From the NCBI GenBank assembly GCA_016707605.1, contig JADJHJ010000001.1:186001-250000 (forward strand): a stretch of DNA of 64,000 nt, written 5' to 3'. Position 1 is the stretch's first letter; every line of letters starts with the position of its first letter. The notes beneath the pieces are model-generated. The model was not told where the DNA came from. It did no database searches and saw only the letters and a program-made list of their open reading frames with translations. Shown here piece after piece: positions 9,047 through 16,981 of the stretch. Source of the DNA: Candidatus Promineofilum glycogenicum. GTDB taxonomy: Bacteria; Chloroflexota; Anaerolineae; Promineifilales; Promineifilaceae. The translations under genes were made by a program, and so were the position numbers.

Positions 9047-9061
9047 GAGGCGGTGGGCTCC

Positions 9062-9097
9062 TAGAAACCGAGTTTCTCAGAAGAAACTCGGTTTCTA
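9062..9097. repeat. Palindromic repeat, family A (GAAACCGAGTTTC...GAAACTCGGTTTC)
   Basis: Inverted repeat with arms TAGAAACCGAGTTTCT / AGAAACTCGGTTTCTA and a very short loop. It fills the gap between the MttB-family and hydrolase genes. Its right edge contains the TAG stop of the alpha/beta hydrolase (9095-9097 on the minus strand). Other copies are at 21246-21305, 28263-28298 and 32221-32254. Confidence 0.93.
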
Positions 9098-9973
9098 CGT
9101 CGTGGCCGCCGGCAGCCCAACGGCCGAGTACCGGCCGATGAAGTCGAGGATGGAAGCCCAGACCTGGCTGTGAACCGGCTCGAAGGGGCGCATCATCTCG
9201 TGGCCGGTGTGGGGCAGGATGGTCAGCTCCTTGTCCGCGCCGGGCAGGTCGGCGAAGATACAGCGGGCGTTGTCGGGCGGGGCAGCCGAGTCCTCTTCAC
9301 CGGCGTAGATGTGCACCGGCAGATCGAGGCGCGGCCAGAGCCGGCGGCCGTAGGCGATGGTTCGCTCCATCTCGTGCATCCCCTTCAGCGGCACGCGGCT
9401 GATCTGCGGCAGCGTCGCCTGGAAGGCGGGGTCGTCGAAGTCAATGCTAGGGTCGAAGTCGAGGACGCGCTCGCGGACGAGGTGCTGCATACTCTCGCGC
9501 TGGCTCTTGTGGGGGTAGTACCAGGGCACGAAGAAGCGAGCGAATTTGACATAACGCAACCGCTTGTCGGGCACGTCGTACACTGGGGCCAGCATGGCCA
9601 GGCCGCGCACGCCGCCAAACTTGAGCGCCACGTGGGCAGCCAGAATGTTGCCCATCGAGTGGGCGATCAGGAACAACTCGTCGCTCTCGGCGCGGGCGGC
9701 GGCGAACGCCTCCTCGGCCTCAGCCAACCACTGCTTGCGCCCGGCGGTGGCCAGCTTGTCGGGGTAGTGGCCGTGGCCGGACAGCAACGGGCAGCGCACG
9801 GCGACGCCGTGACCGGCCAAGTGTTCGGCCAGCGGGCGGGAGCTAAGCGGGCTGCCCATGAAGCCGTGGAGAAAGAGGACGCCGACGCGACGGCCGGCCG
9901 GCTGCGGCAGTGCGCTCGGTAGGTGATAGGGCCGCCGTTCCGGCGGCACGTCATAGGTTGGTTGAAAGGGCAT
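9095..9973 (-). CDS. Alpha/beta hydrolase (carboxylesterase / monoacylglycerol lipase type)
   Basis: 292-residue soluble serine hydrolase. The oxyanion strand L-F-L-H-G-F-M-G-S is followed by the lipase-like G-H-G-H-Y-P, the nucleophile elbow A-H-S-M-G-N (Ser about 105), the acid strand Y-A-G-E-E-D and the catalytic His in L-P-H-T-G-H-E. The order fits thermostable carboxylesterase Est30-like enzymes and bacterial monoacylglycerol lipases; the natural substrate is not known. The ATG at 9973 has a GAGGT ribosome-binding site and a plausible sigma-70 promoter just upstream. It is the first gene of the minus-strand group that continues with the MttB-family gene. The stop codon comes from the family A palindrome. 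Confidence 0.87.
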   Translation of the reverse strand: MPFQPTYDVPPERRPYHLPSALPQPAGRRVGVLFLHGFMGSPLSSRPLAEHLAGHGVAVRCPLLSGHGHYPDKLATAGRKQWLAEAEEAFAAARAESDELFLIAHSMGNILAAHVALKFGGVRGLAMLAPVYDVPDKRLRYVKFARFFVPWYYPHKSQRESMQHLVRERVLDFDPSIDFDDPAFQATLPQISRVPLKGMHEMERTIAYGRRLWPRLDLPVHIYAGEEDSAAPPDNARCIFADLPGADKELTILPHTGHEMMRPFEPVHSQVWASILDFIGRYSAVGLPAATT

Positions 9974-9995
9974 GTTGTCTTACCTCGCGTGTGGG

Positions 9996-10023
9996 AGTAT
10001 ACGCCACTGTCCGGCCAAGACAA
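9996..10023 (-). promoter_or_regulatory. Predicted sigma-70 promoter of the alpha/beta hydrolase gene
   Basis: On the minus strand TTGTCT (10018-10023) and TATACT (9996-10001) are separated by 16 bases and lie 23 bases before the ATG. Inferred from consensus match only. Confidence 0.55.
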
Positions 10024-10113
10024 CCGGCGCGCTGGAGGCGACCTGCCTACCGCCGCCCGGCCGGTTGCCACGCCCGACCGTCTGGACTATGATTCGTTGC
10101 AGAGGTCGGGCAC

Positions 10114-12192
10114 TTGCCCAACAACTTGCGCCGAATCCTGACCCGCACCAGCCTGACCACCCGGCTCGTCATCGTCGTCGTGGTACTCATCTTCCTGACG
10201 ACGCTCAGCGCCGGTGTGCCTGCTTTCCTGCTGGCGCGGTCGCAACTGGAGGCGCAGGCCTGGGAGCGCGTCGATGCCACGGCCCTCGGCACCCAATCGC
10301 TCTATGACGCCGCCGAGCGGCGCGTGGTCGATCTGGCGGCGCTGCTGGCCGAGCGGCCGACGTTGCGCCGCCTCATCCAGGACGGCGACATCGACGCCAT
10401 CGAGCCGTATCTGCGTGCCTTCCAGGAGCAAAGCGACCTCGATCTGATCTTCCTGTGCCACGACGCGGAGATGATGGTTTCGACCTTGCCCGAGTTGCGG
10501 ACGTGCCCGACCAACGTTCGCGGCGGCGTGCAGCTGATAGACAACCAGCCGGTGCTGCTGGCCGGGCAGAACATCTTTAGCAGCGACATCCCCGAAACGT
10601 TGGGCACGGTCGTCGCCGGCGTCTGGCTCGATGGCGAATTTCTGACCCAATTGAGCGCCAACACGGGCGTGGAGCAGACGATCCTGAGTAGCGACGGCCA
10701 ACCGCTGGTCTCGACCCTGCCGCCGGGCGTCATGACGTTGCAGCGGCGCGGCAGCGGGCGCGAACTGACCGGCGACGGTCGCTCCTACCTCGTCTCCCAG
10801 TTCGCCCTGCCCGGCCAGCCGTCGGCCACGGCGCTCGCCGCCGAAGTGGCTCTGCCCATCGACAACTTGCAGGCCACGGAGCGCACCGCGCTACTGGTGC
10901 TGACGGCCAGCACGGCCATCGTTGCCCTGGTGGGTGTGGCCGCCGGCGTGTGGTACATCCGCCGGCTGACCGCCCCCCTGCGCCGCCTCACCTCGTCGGC
11001 CGAACAGATCAGCCAGGGCGATCTGGCCGCGCCTATTCCTCGGCTGGCCGGGCCGCCGGAGTTGGCCACGCTGTCGGCGTCGCTGGAGAAGAGCCAGGCG
11101 ACGATGCTCAGCGCCCTGGACGAACGCTCCCAGGCCCGCGACTGGCTCAACACGCTCATTCAGTCGGTCGTCGAGGGTGTCGTTACCTTTGATACCCGTG
11201 GGCGCGTCACCTTCATGAGCCAGGGCGCGGAGACGCTGACGGGCTGGACCAGCGGTGAGATCGTCGGCGAGCCGATCGTCAGCCTCTTCCCGCTGGCCGA
11301 CTCGCCCGAAGGGCAGACCTTCCTCGACCACATCCCGCCCGCGGGCGAGAAGCGTGAGATCGAGATTCGCACCCGCTCCGGCAAGACGATGGTTCTGGCG
11401 GCCACGGGGGCGCGCATGGTTCCGCCCAACAGCGACACGGTGCAGGTGGCGCTGGTGTTGCGCGACGTGACCGAAGAGCAGGCGCTGCGCAATCTGCGCT
11501 CGTTCTTCCTGGCTAACATCTCCCACGAGTTTCGTACGCCGCTGAGCACGCTCAACGCCTCGCTTGAACTGCTGATGGACCAGGCCGATGACCTGACGCC
11601 GGCCGAGATTCGCGAACTGCTGAACCCGACCCATCTCAGCCTGCATAGCCTGCAATCGCTGATCGATAACCTGCTGGAGAGCAGTAGCATCGAGGCCGGC
11701 TCGTTCCGGCTGCGCCCGCGGCCGGTCAGCCTGGAAGAGGTGATGGCCGACGCCCTGACCATCGTCCGGCCGCTGGTGGAGCGGCGGCGGCAGGCGGTGG
11801 CCGTCACCGAGCCGGCGCGCCTGCCGACGCTGTTGGCCGACCGGGCGCGGCTGACGCAGGCTCTGGTCAATCTGCTGTCCAACGCCGCCAAGTACAGCCC
11901 CATCGGCTGCCCCATTGACCTGAGCATCAGCCAGAGCAACGGCACGCTGCGGCTGGCTGTGGCCGACCGCGGGCCGGGCGTCTCGCCGGAGGATCGCGTC
12001 AACCTGTTCCGCCGCTTCATGCGTCTGGACGCCCAGGGCGGCGATGAGCAGTACGGCATCGGCCTGGGCTTATATCTCGTCAAACGAATCGCCGAGGCCC
12101 ACGGCGGGCTGGTCGGCGTGGATGATCGGCCGGGGGGCGGGGCCGTCTTCTGGATGGATCTGCCTCTGACCGGCGAAGAGAAGAGCGCATGA
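10114..12192 (+). CDS. Membrane sensor histidine kinase with HAMP and PAS (PhoR/PhoB-type system)
   Basis: 692 residues from a TTG start. A first transmembrane helix at about 17-41 is followed by a periplasmic sensor region of about 210 residues (CHASE/Cache-like, not further assigned), a second helix at about 255-280, HAMP at about 280-330, PAS at about 345-455, HisKA with the phospho-accepting His471 in S-H-E-F-R-T-P-L and a C-terminal HATPase with N-L-L-S-N-A-A-K, D-R-G-P-G-V and G-L-G-L-Y-L-V. It overlaps the response-regulator gene by four bases. The position upstream of pstSCAB and the PHO-box-like repeats suggest phosphate sensing, like PhoR. The large extracytoplasmic loop is bigger than in E. 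coli PhoR and could sense another ligand. Confidence 0.85.
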   Translation: MPNNLRRILTRTSLTTRLVIVVVVLIFLTTLSAGVPAFLLARSQLEAQAWERVDATALGTQSLYDAAERRVVDLAALLAERPTLRRLIQDGDIDAIEPYLRAFQEQSDLDLIFLCHDAEMMVSTLPELRTCPTNVRGGVQLIDNQPVLLAGQNIFSSDIPETLGTVVAGVWLDGEFLTQLSANTGVEQTILSSDGQPLVSTLPPGVMTLQRRGSGRELTGDGRSYLVSQFALPGQPSATALAAEVALPIDNLQATERTALLVLTASTAIVALVGVAAGVWYIRRLTAPLRRLTSSAEQISQGDLAAPIPRLAGPPELATLSASLEKSQATMLSALDERSQARDWLNTLIQSVVEGVVTFDTRGRVTFMSQGAETLTGWTSGEIVGEPIVSLFPLADSPEGQTFLDHIPPAGEKREIEIRTRSGKTMVLAATGARMVPPNSDTVQVALVLRDVTEEQALRNLRSFFLANISHEFRTPLSTLNASLELLMDQADDLTPAEIRELLNPTHLSLHSLQSLIDNLLESSSIEAGSFRLRPRPVSLEEVMADALTIVRPLVERRRQAVAVTEPARLPTLLADRARLTQALVNLLSNAAKYSPIGCPIDLSISQSNGTLRLAVADRGPGVSPEDRVNLFRRFMRLDAQGGDEQYGIGLGLYLVKRIAEAHGGLVGVDDRPGGGAVFWMDLPLTGEEKSA

Positions 12193-12872
12193 AAGTCCTG
12201 GTAGTTGAAGACGATTTGGCGTTGTCGGATGTCGTCAGCTTCACGCTGCGGCGGGCGGGCTATGAAGTCATGACCGCCCACGACGGGCTGGCCGCGGTCG
12301 AGGCGTTCGAGCAGGTTCCGCCCGATTTGATCCTGCTCGACTTGAATCTGCCCCGGCTGGACGGGCTGGGCGTCTGCCGCAAGGTGCGCGCGGTCAGCGA
12401 CGTGCCGATCATCATCCTCAGCGTGCGCGCCGGCGACGAGGCTGTGGTGCGCGGCCTGGAGATGGGGGCCGACGACTACATGGTCAAGCCGTTCAGCCCG
12501 ACGCAACTGGTGGCCCGCATCCGGGCCGTCATGCGCCGGGTGGGCGTTTCGGCCGCGCCGACGATGCTAACCGTGGCCGGGCTGGCCCTCGATCGCTCGC
12601 GCGGCGAAGTGCTGCGCATCGAGGACGGCGCGGCGGTGCGGCTGACCGGCCTGGAGCTGAAGCTGCTGGAGGCGCTCATGCTCCACCCCGGCCAGGTCCT
12701 GCCCAGCGACTCGCTGATCACCACCGTCTGGGGGCCGGAAGGCGGCGACCGGACGATGCTCAAGCAACTGATGTACCGCTTGCGCTCCAAGATCGAGGTC
12801 GATGCTTCCCGGCCGGTCTACGTCGAGACCGTGCCGGGCATCGGCTACGCCCTCAACATGCCCTCTGACTGA
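12189..12872 (+). CDS. OmpR/PhoB-family response regulator
   Basis: 227 residues. The receiver domain has the acidic pair E-D-D near residue 9, the phospho-acceptor Asp51 in L-L-D-L-N-L-P, the conserved Ser/Thr position in I-I-L-S-V-R and Lys in M-V-K-P-F. It is followed by a winged-helix DNA-binding domain ending in R-S-K-I-E-V and V-P-G-I-G-Y-A-L. It is translationally coupled to the histidine kinase (ATGA overlap). It is the natural candidate to bind the 11-base-spaced TGTTACC repeats that start 12 bases after its stop codon and to activate the pst operon, as PhoB/PhoP do. The phosphate role is inferred from context. Confidence 0.9.
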   Translation: MKVLVVEDDLALSDVVSFTLRRAGYEVMTAHDGLAAVEAFEQVPPDLILLDLNLPRLDGLGVCRKVRAVSDVPIIILSVRAGDEAVVRGLEMGADDYMVKPFSPTQLVARIRAVMRRVGVSAAPTMLTVAGLALDRSRGEVLRIEDGAAVRLTGLELKLLEALMLHPGQVLPSDSLITTVWGPEGGDRTMLKQLMYRLRSKIEVDASRPVYVETVPGIGYALNMPSD

Positions 12873-12883
12873 CCTCTCGCGCC

Positions 12884-12939
12884 TGTTACCTGTTTGTTAC
12901 CGCCCCATAACCACGTCTGTTACCGCCGCCTGATAGGAT
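12884..12939 (+). promoter_or_regulatory. PHO-box-like operator and promoter for the pst transcription unit
   Basis: TGTTACC occurs at 12884, 12895 and 12918, with a weaker copy CATAACC at 12906. The spacing is about 11 bases, one helical turn, as in PhoB/PhoP boxes (7-base repeats with 4-base spacers). About 9 bases after the last repeat is TAGGAT (12934-12939), a possible -10 element with no -35, the arrangement of PhoB-activated promoters. The next gene starts at 12961 after AGGTGA. Confidence 0.7.
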
Positions 12940-12960
12940 TCTTAAATCAGGTGACGAACC

Positions 12961-13917
12961 ATGACGTTGCATTTCGACTTGGGTGCTTTCGCGAACAACG
13001 CCGACCGCGAACTACTGAATCAGATTCCGCAGCGGGTCGCTGCCTACTACCTGGCGCTGCCGTTGGCGCGCGAGGAAGGGCAGGTGACCGTCGTGACTGC
13101 CTACCCCGAAAACGTGGCCGCTCTCAAAGTATTGGAACGCCTGCTGCAAGCCGAGATCGTACCGGTAGCCAGCTCTGAGATAGACTTGCAGGCGGCCATC
13201 GCCCGTATCTACCCGGTGAGCGCGCCGTTGGCGCAATCGATCCTGGTGTGGACGGACGAGGCGGAGTGGTGCGAGGCGGTCATCATGACCGGGCGCGCCC
13301 TGGGTCGAGCGCTCGACCAGGGGGTGCATATTCTGGACTGCAAGACGCCGTTGGCCGAAGTGATGGCCGCGGCCCGGCAGCAGGAGTTCTCGCTCCTGGT
13401 CACCCATATGTCGGATGAGGCACGACTGATACGTTTGGTGCGTCTGTCACCAACGTCATTGTTACTGGTTCGCGGCGAATACGTCGCCATCGACAATCTG
13501 TTGGTGGCCTTGCGCGGCTACGGCTCCGATCATGAGGCGCTCGACCGGGTTCTACCCCTGATTGTCCATGAGGCGGCCGACGCCACGGTTCTGCCGCTGG
13601 CGCGCTCGGCGTCTTCGCCCCTGAATGAGATGCTGACCGGCGATACGCCGATCCGGCAGCACCTGCGGGCCTTCCTGCACGAACTGGATCAGGCGAACGT
13701 GGACGTCGCCGTCCGCCTGCGCCAGGGCGAACCCGCAACCCAGGTCATCACTGAACTGGCGCAAGGCGGCCCGTATGAACTGCTCGTGATCGCGGCCGAG
13801 GCGGATGGAGACTTCGTGTGGCACGTGCTCTCGCGCATTGAGCGCGAAGCGGTGTGGCCCGGACATCCGATCCTCATCGTCAAGCCGCCGGTCAACCCTG
13901 TTGAATCGACTGACTGA
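12961..13917 (+). CDS. MshEN-like / universal-stress-like domain protein in the pst operon
   Basis: 318-residue soluble protein that I do not recognise as a named gene. Residues about 18-85 (I-P-Q-R-V-A-A-Y-Y-L-A-L-P-L, then Y-P-E-N at about 42, ending in I-A-R-I-Y) resemble the GspE N-terminal / MshEN fold that in some ATPases binds c-di-GMP. The rest looks like two UspA-type alpha/beta segments: one around T-P-L-A-E-V-M-A-A-A...L-L-V-T-H, and one ending in Y-E-L-L-V-I-A-A-E-A-D-G and P-I-L-I-V-K-P, the usual Usp last strand. It is the first gene after the PHO-box-like promoter and lies 19 bases before pstS, so it is probably phosphate-regulated. Domain assignments are from pattern only. Confidence 0.6.
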   Translation: MTLHFDLGAFANNADRELLNQIPQRVAAYYLALPLAREEGQVTVVTAYPENVAALKVLERLLQAEIVPVASSEIDLQAAIARIYPVSAPLAQSILVWTDEAEWCEAVIMTGRALGRALDQGVHILDCKTPLAEVMAAARQQEFSLLVTHMSDEARLIRLVRLSPTSLLLVRGEYVAIDNLLVALRGYGSDHEALDRVLPLIVHEAADATVLPLARSASSPLNEMLTGDTPIRQHLRAFLHELDQANVDVAVRLRQGEPATQVITELAQGGPYELLVIAAEADGDFVWHVLSRIEREAVWPGHPILIVKPPVNPVESTD

Positions 13918-13936
13918 ATCTGAAGGAGTGAGAATA

Positions 13937-14974
13937 ATGTTGCGGTTTCTCAAAGTATTGGCCGTTGTTGTATTGTCCCTGGTGCTGATGGTCTTCCTGG
14001 CTGCCTGTGGCGGCACGGGCGCTACGGCCGAGCCGGCCGCCGAAAGCGCGGCCCAGGCGACCGACGCGCCCGCCGAAGAGGCGGCCGAAGTCCCGGCCGA
14101 GGTCGAGGAACAAACGCTGACCGTTTCCGGCGCGTTTGCCCTGTTCCCCATGATGACCGTCTGGGGCGAGCAGTACTCGCTGGCCAACCCGGGCGTCCGC
14201 TTCGACATCACCGGCGGCGGCGCGGGCAAGGGCATCACCGACATGCTCTCCGGCGTGGCCGACATCGCCATGGTGTCGCGCGAACTGAAGCAGGAAGAGA
14301 TCGACCAGGGCGCTTTTGGCGTGCCGGTCACGATCGATGCCGTGGTGGCCACGATCAATGCCAACAACCCCCATCTCGATGAGATTCTGGCCCATGGCCT
14401 GACGCCCGAAGCGGCGGCGGCCATCTGGATGAGCCAGGAGATGACGACCTGGGGCCAGTTCCTGGGCACCGACGCGGCTGAGGCCATCACCGTCTACACC
14501 CGCTCCGACTCGGCCGGCGCGGCCGAGGTCTGGGCCAAGTACATGGGCGGCTCCGTACAGGAAGACCTGATCGGCACGGCGGTCAACGGCGACCCCGGTC
14601 TGGCCGAAGCCGTGCGCCAGGACGAACTGGGCATCGGCTTTAACAACATCGGCTTCGCCTACGATCTGTCCACCGGTAACCAACTCGACGGCCTGCGCGT
14701 CGTGCCGCTCGACCTGAACGGCGACGGGCAGATCAGCGACGACGAGGATGTCTATGACACGATCGACACTATCGCCGCAGCTATCGCTGCCCGGGTGTAT
14801 CCGTTCCCGCCGGCGCGCGAGTTGTATCTGGTAACCAAGGGCGAGCCGACGCCGGTCATCGCTGACTTGTATCGGTGGATTCTGACCGACGGCCAGGCCT
14901 TTGTGGCCGACGCCGGCTACGTCAGCCTGAGCGCTGACCGCTTGACGGAAGCGCAGGGACTTCTAGGCGAGTAA
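13937..14974 (+). CDS. pstS: Phosphate ABC transporter substrate-binding lipoprotein PstS
   Basis: 345 residues. An N-terminal lipoprotein signal with lipobox L-A-A-C at about residues 19-22 is followed by an Ala/Glu-rich linker (about 25-60) and the periplasmic-binding domain: S-G-A-F-A-L-F-P-M at the first phosphate loop, then G-G-G-A-G-K-G and the S-R-E-L segment. Near residue 255 there is a perfect EF-hand-like calcium loop, D-L-N-G-D-G-Q-I-S-D-D-E, known from a subset of PstS-like proteins. It has a good ribosome-binding site (AAGGAG) and is followed by pstC, pstA and pstB. The protein captures phosphate at the outer face of the membrane. Confidence 0.9.
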   Translation: MLRFLKVLAVVVLSLVLMVFLAACGGTGATAEPAAESAAQATDAPAEEAAEVPAEVEEQTLTVSGAFALFPMMTVWGEQYSLANPGVRFDITGGGAGKGITDMLSGVADIAMVSRELKQEEIDQGAFGVPVTIDAVVATINANNPHLDEILAHGLTPEAAAAIWMSQEMTTWGQFLGTDAAEAITVYTRSDSAGAAEVWAKYMGGSVQEDLIGTAVNGDPGLAEAVRQDELGIGFNNIGFAYDLSTGNQLDGLRVVPLDLNGDGQISDDEDVYDTIDTIAAAIAARVYPFPPARELYLVTKGEPTPVIADLYRWILTDGQAFVADAGYVSLSADRLTEAQGLLGE

Positions 14975-15010
14975 TGGTGAGTCGGTAGGGAAGTATCCGT
15001 CTGGGACAAA

Positions 15011-15038
15011 GCCGGAGCGCGCGTTGGCGCGCTCCGGC
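15011..15038 (+). terminator. Strong intercistronic hairpin between pstS and pstC
   Basis: A perfect 12-base GC stem (GCCGGAGCGCGC and complement) with a 4-base loop. There is no T run after it, so it is more likely a partial terminator or 3' stabiliser that keeps pstS message more abundant than the permease genes, a common feature of binding-protein operons. Confidence 0.75.
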
Positions 15039-15063
15039 TCAATCAGTGTCAGAGGAGTGACTT

Positions 15064-16059
15064 ATGGAAATCTCGACTCGCGAAGCGCTTCCGGTCGGAC
15101 AGTCCGAGACGAAGCCAAAATCCAGTCGTCGCGTCGACAATCGCCGTCTTATGAAGGACGCCCTGGCTCGCCGGGGGCTTTTTGCGGCGGCGATCCTGTT
15201 GATTGTGCTGCTGTTCTTCATCGCCGGGCTACTGTTCGTGCGTGCGCTGCCCATCCTCCGGGACTATCCGCTTGTGCAACTGCTGACGTCGGTCAAATGG
15301 CGGCCGACGCACGGCGAGTTCGGCCTGGCCCCGTTCGTCCTGGGTAGCTTTGCCGTGACGCTGGTCGCCATGGCCCTGGCCGTGGTGCCGGCGGTCTTCA
15401 GCGGTATCTACCTGGCCGAGTACACCTCGGCCAAGCGGCGCTCGCTGCTCAAGCCCATCCTCGACCTGCTGGCCGGCATCCCGTCGGTCGTCTATGGTCT
15501 GTGGGGCGTGCTGTTCGTCGTGCCCCTCATCCGCGAGGTGATCGCGCCGTGGCTGGGCGGAACGCTGGGCCAGTCAATCCCGCTCTTTGCCGTCACCAAC
15601 CCCAGCGGCTACAGCCTGCTGGCCGGCGGCATCGTGCTGGCCATCATGGTCTTCCCGCTCATGGTCGCCGTCACCGACGAGGTGCTGCGCAACATCCCGC
15701 AGCAGATGCGCGAATCGACGCTGGCCCTGGGGGCCACGCGCTGGGAGACGACGTGGTGCGTCGTGCGCCACGCCGGCCTGCCCGGCGTTATCGCCGCCGT
15801 TGTGCTGGCCTTCTCGCGCGCCTTCGGCGAAACGCTGGCCATCATCATGGTCATCGGCAACACGGTGCAGATCCCGCGCTCGCTGTTCGACGCCGCCTAC
15901 CCGCTGCCGGCGCTCATCGCCAACGCCTACAGCGAAATGATGTCTGTCCCGCTCTACCAGTCGGCCCTGATGCTGGCCGCGCTGGTGCTGATGGTCATTG
16001 TATTGGTGTTCAACATTGTGGCGCGCCTGATCATCGTGCGCCTGAGCAACAAGGGGTAG
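15064..16059 (+). CDS. pstC: Phosphate ABC transporter permease PstC
   Basis: 331-residue inner-membrane permease with about six transmembrane helices. The first is at about 38-60, after a charged cytoplasmic N-terminus. The family sequence G-I-P-S-V-V-Y-G-L-W-G appears near residue 138, and the EAA loop is R-E-S-T-L-A-L-G-A-T-R-W-E-T (about 218-231) followed by F-S-R-A-F-G-E-T, diagnostic of PstC. It forms the channel with PstA. The ATG at 15064 has AGAGGAG upstream. It lies 5 bases before pstA. Confidence 0.93.
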   Translation: MEISTREALPVGQSETKPKSSRRVDNRRLMKDALARRGLFAAAILLIVLLFFIAGLLFVRALPILRDYPLVQLLTSVKWRPTHGEFGLAPFVLGSFAVTLVAMALAVVPAVFSGIYLAEYTSAKRRSLLKPILDLLAGIPSVVYGLWGVLFVVPLIREVIAPWLGGTLGQSIPLFAVTNPSGYSLLAGGIVLAIMVFPLMVAVTDEVLRNIPQQMRESTLALGATRWETTWCVVRHAGLPGVIAAVVLAFSRAFGETLAIIMVIGNTVQIPRSLFDAAYPLPALIANAYSEMMSVPLYQSALMLAALVLMVIVLVFNIVARLIIVRLSNKG

Positions 16060-16064
16060 CCAAC

Positions 16065-16919
16065 ATGAACCGTGAAAAGCGTAGGAAACTGCTGGACAAG
16101 ACGATGGCCTGGTTTATGCGCCTGTCGATGGCCGGCTCGGCGGTCATTCTGGCGCTCATCCTGGGCATCATCATTTGGCGCGGGCTGCCCGGCCTCAGTC
16201 TGGAGCTGATCACCAAGCCGCCGGAGGGCAGTTTCTATCTGGGCGGCGGCGGCGGCGTGCTCAACGCCATCCTCGGCTCGCTCTATCTGGCCCTGGGCGG
16301 CACGCTGCTGGCGGCGCTGCTGGCCGTGCCGGTCGTGCTGTTCATCCACACCTACGCCGGCAAAAGCCGGCTGGCCACCTGGCTGCGCCTGACGCTCGAC
16401 GTGATGTGGGGCATCCCCAGCATCGTCTATGGCGCGTTCGGCTTCTCGCTGATGATCCTCGTCGGCCTGCGCGCTTCGCTGCTGGCCGGCATCATCACCC
16501 TGGCCTTCGTCGTTCTGCCCATCCTGGCCCGCACCTTTGACGAAGTTCTGATGCTGGTGCCGAAGGAACTGCGCGAGTCGACGCTATCGCTGGGCACGAC
16601 GCGCTTTGAGATGCTGGGTATGCTGCTGCGCCAGACGCTGCCCGGCCTGGTGACGGCCCTGCTGCTGGCTTTCGGCCGCGCCATCGGCGACGGCGCATCG
16701 GTGCTCTTTACCGCCGGCTACACCGACCGCATCCCGGAATCGCTCTTTGAGCCGGTGGCCTCGCTGCCGCTGGCTATCTTCTTCCAACTCAGCGCGCCGT
16801 TCAAGGAAGTGCAGGCCCGCGCCTACGCCTCGGCCCTCATCCTGACGGTGATGATTCTGGGCATTAGCTTGCTGGCCCAGGTGATCTCGCGCCGTCTCGG
16901 CCGTAACGTCATTCGCTGA
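16065..16919 (+). CDS. pstA: Phosphate ABC transporter permease PstA
   Basis: 284-residue permease partner of PstC. The first helix is at about 17-38. Then come G-G-V-L-N-A-I-L-G-S and G-I-P-S-I-V-Y-G-A-F-G, the EAA loop R-E-S-T-L-S-L-G-T-T-R-F-E, and the PstA-type F-G-R-A-I-G-D-G-A-S. The start at 16065 follows the pstC stop by 5 bases; the frame is open much further upstream, but that part is only a shadow of pstC. It is translated from the same message as pstC. Confidence 0.93.
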   Translation: MNREKRRKLLDKTMAWFMRLSMAGSAVILALILGIIIWRGLPGLSLELITKPPEGSFYLGGGGGVLNAILGSLYLALGGTLLAALLAVPVVLFIHTYAGKSRLATWLRLTLDVMWGIPSIVYGAFGFSLMILVGLRASLLAGIITLAFVVLPILARTFDEVLMLVPKELRESTLSLGTTRFEMLGMLLRQTLPGLVTALLLAFGRAIGDGASVLFTAGYTDRIPESLFEPVASLPLAIFFQLSAPFKEVQARAYASALILTVMILGISLLAQVISRRLGRNVIR

Positions 16920-16941
16920 GACCAACTAACAAGAAAACCAC

Positions 16942-16968
16942 CGGGCCGCGCCGCTGGCGCGCGGCCCG
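16942..16968 (+). terminator. GC hairpin between pstA and pstB
   Basis: 10-base stem CGGGCCGCGC / GCGCGGCCCG with a 7-base loop and no T run. It probably tunes expression or mRNA stability rather than ending transcription. Confidence 0.6.
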
Positions 16969-16981
16969 TCGGAGCCGAACT

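Noticed and set aside
7493..9064. Long plus-strand open frame opposite the MttB-family gene
   Set aside because: It is low-complexity (G/A/Q/R-rich) with no family motifs and is fully antisense to a clear gene, as expected in GC-rich DNA. The same holds for similar frames at 1057-1743, 31319-32044 and 61729-63180.
15011..15038. Riboswitch between pstS and pstC
   Set aside because: Only a simple perfect hairpin is present, with no conserved multi-helix structure.
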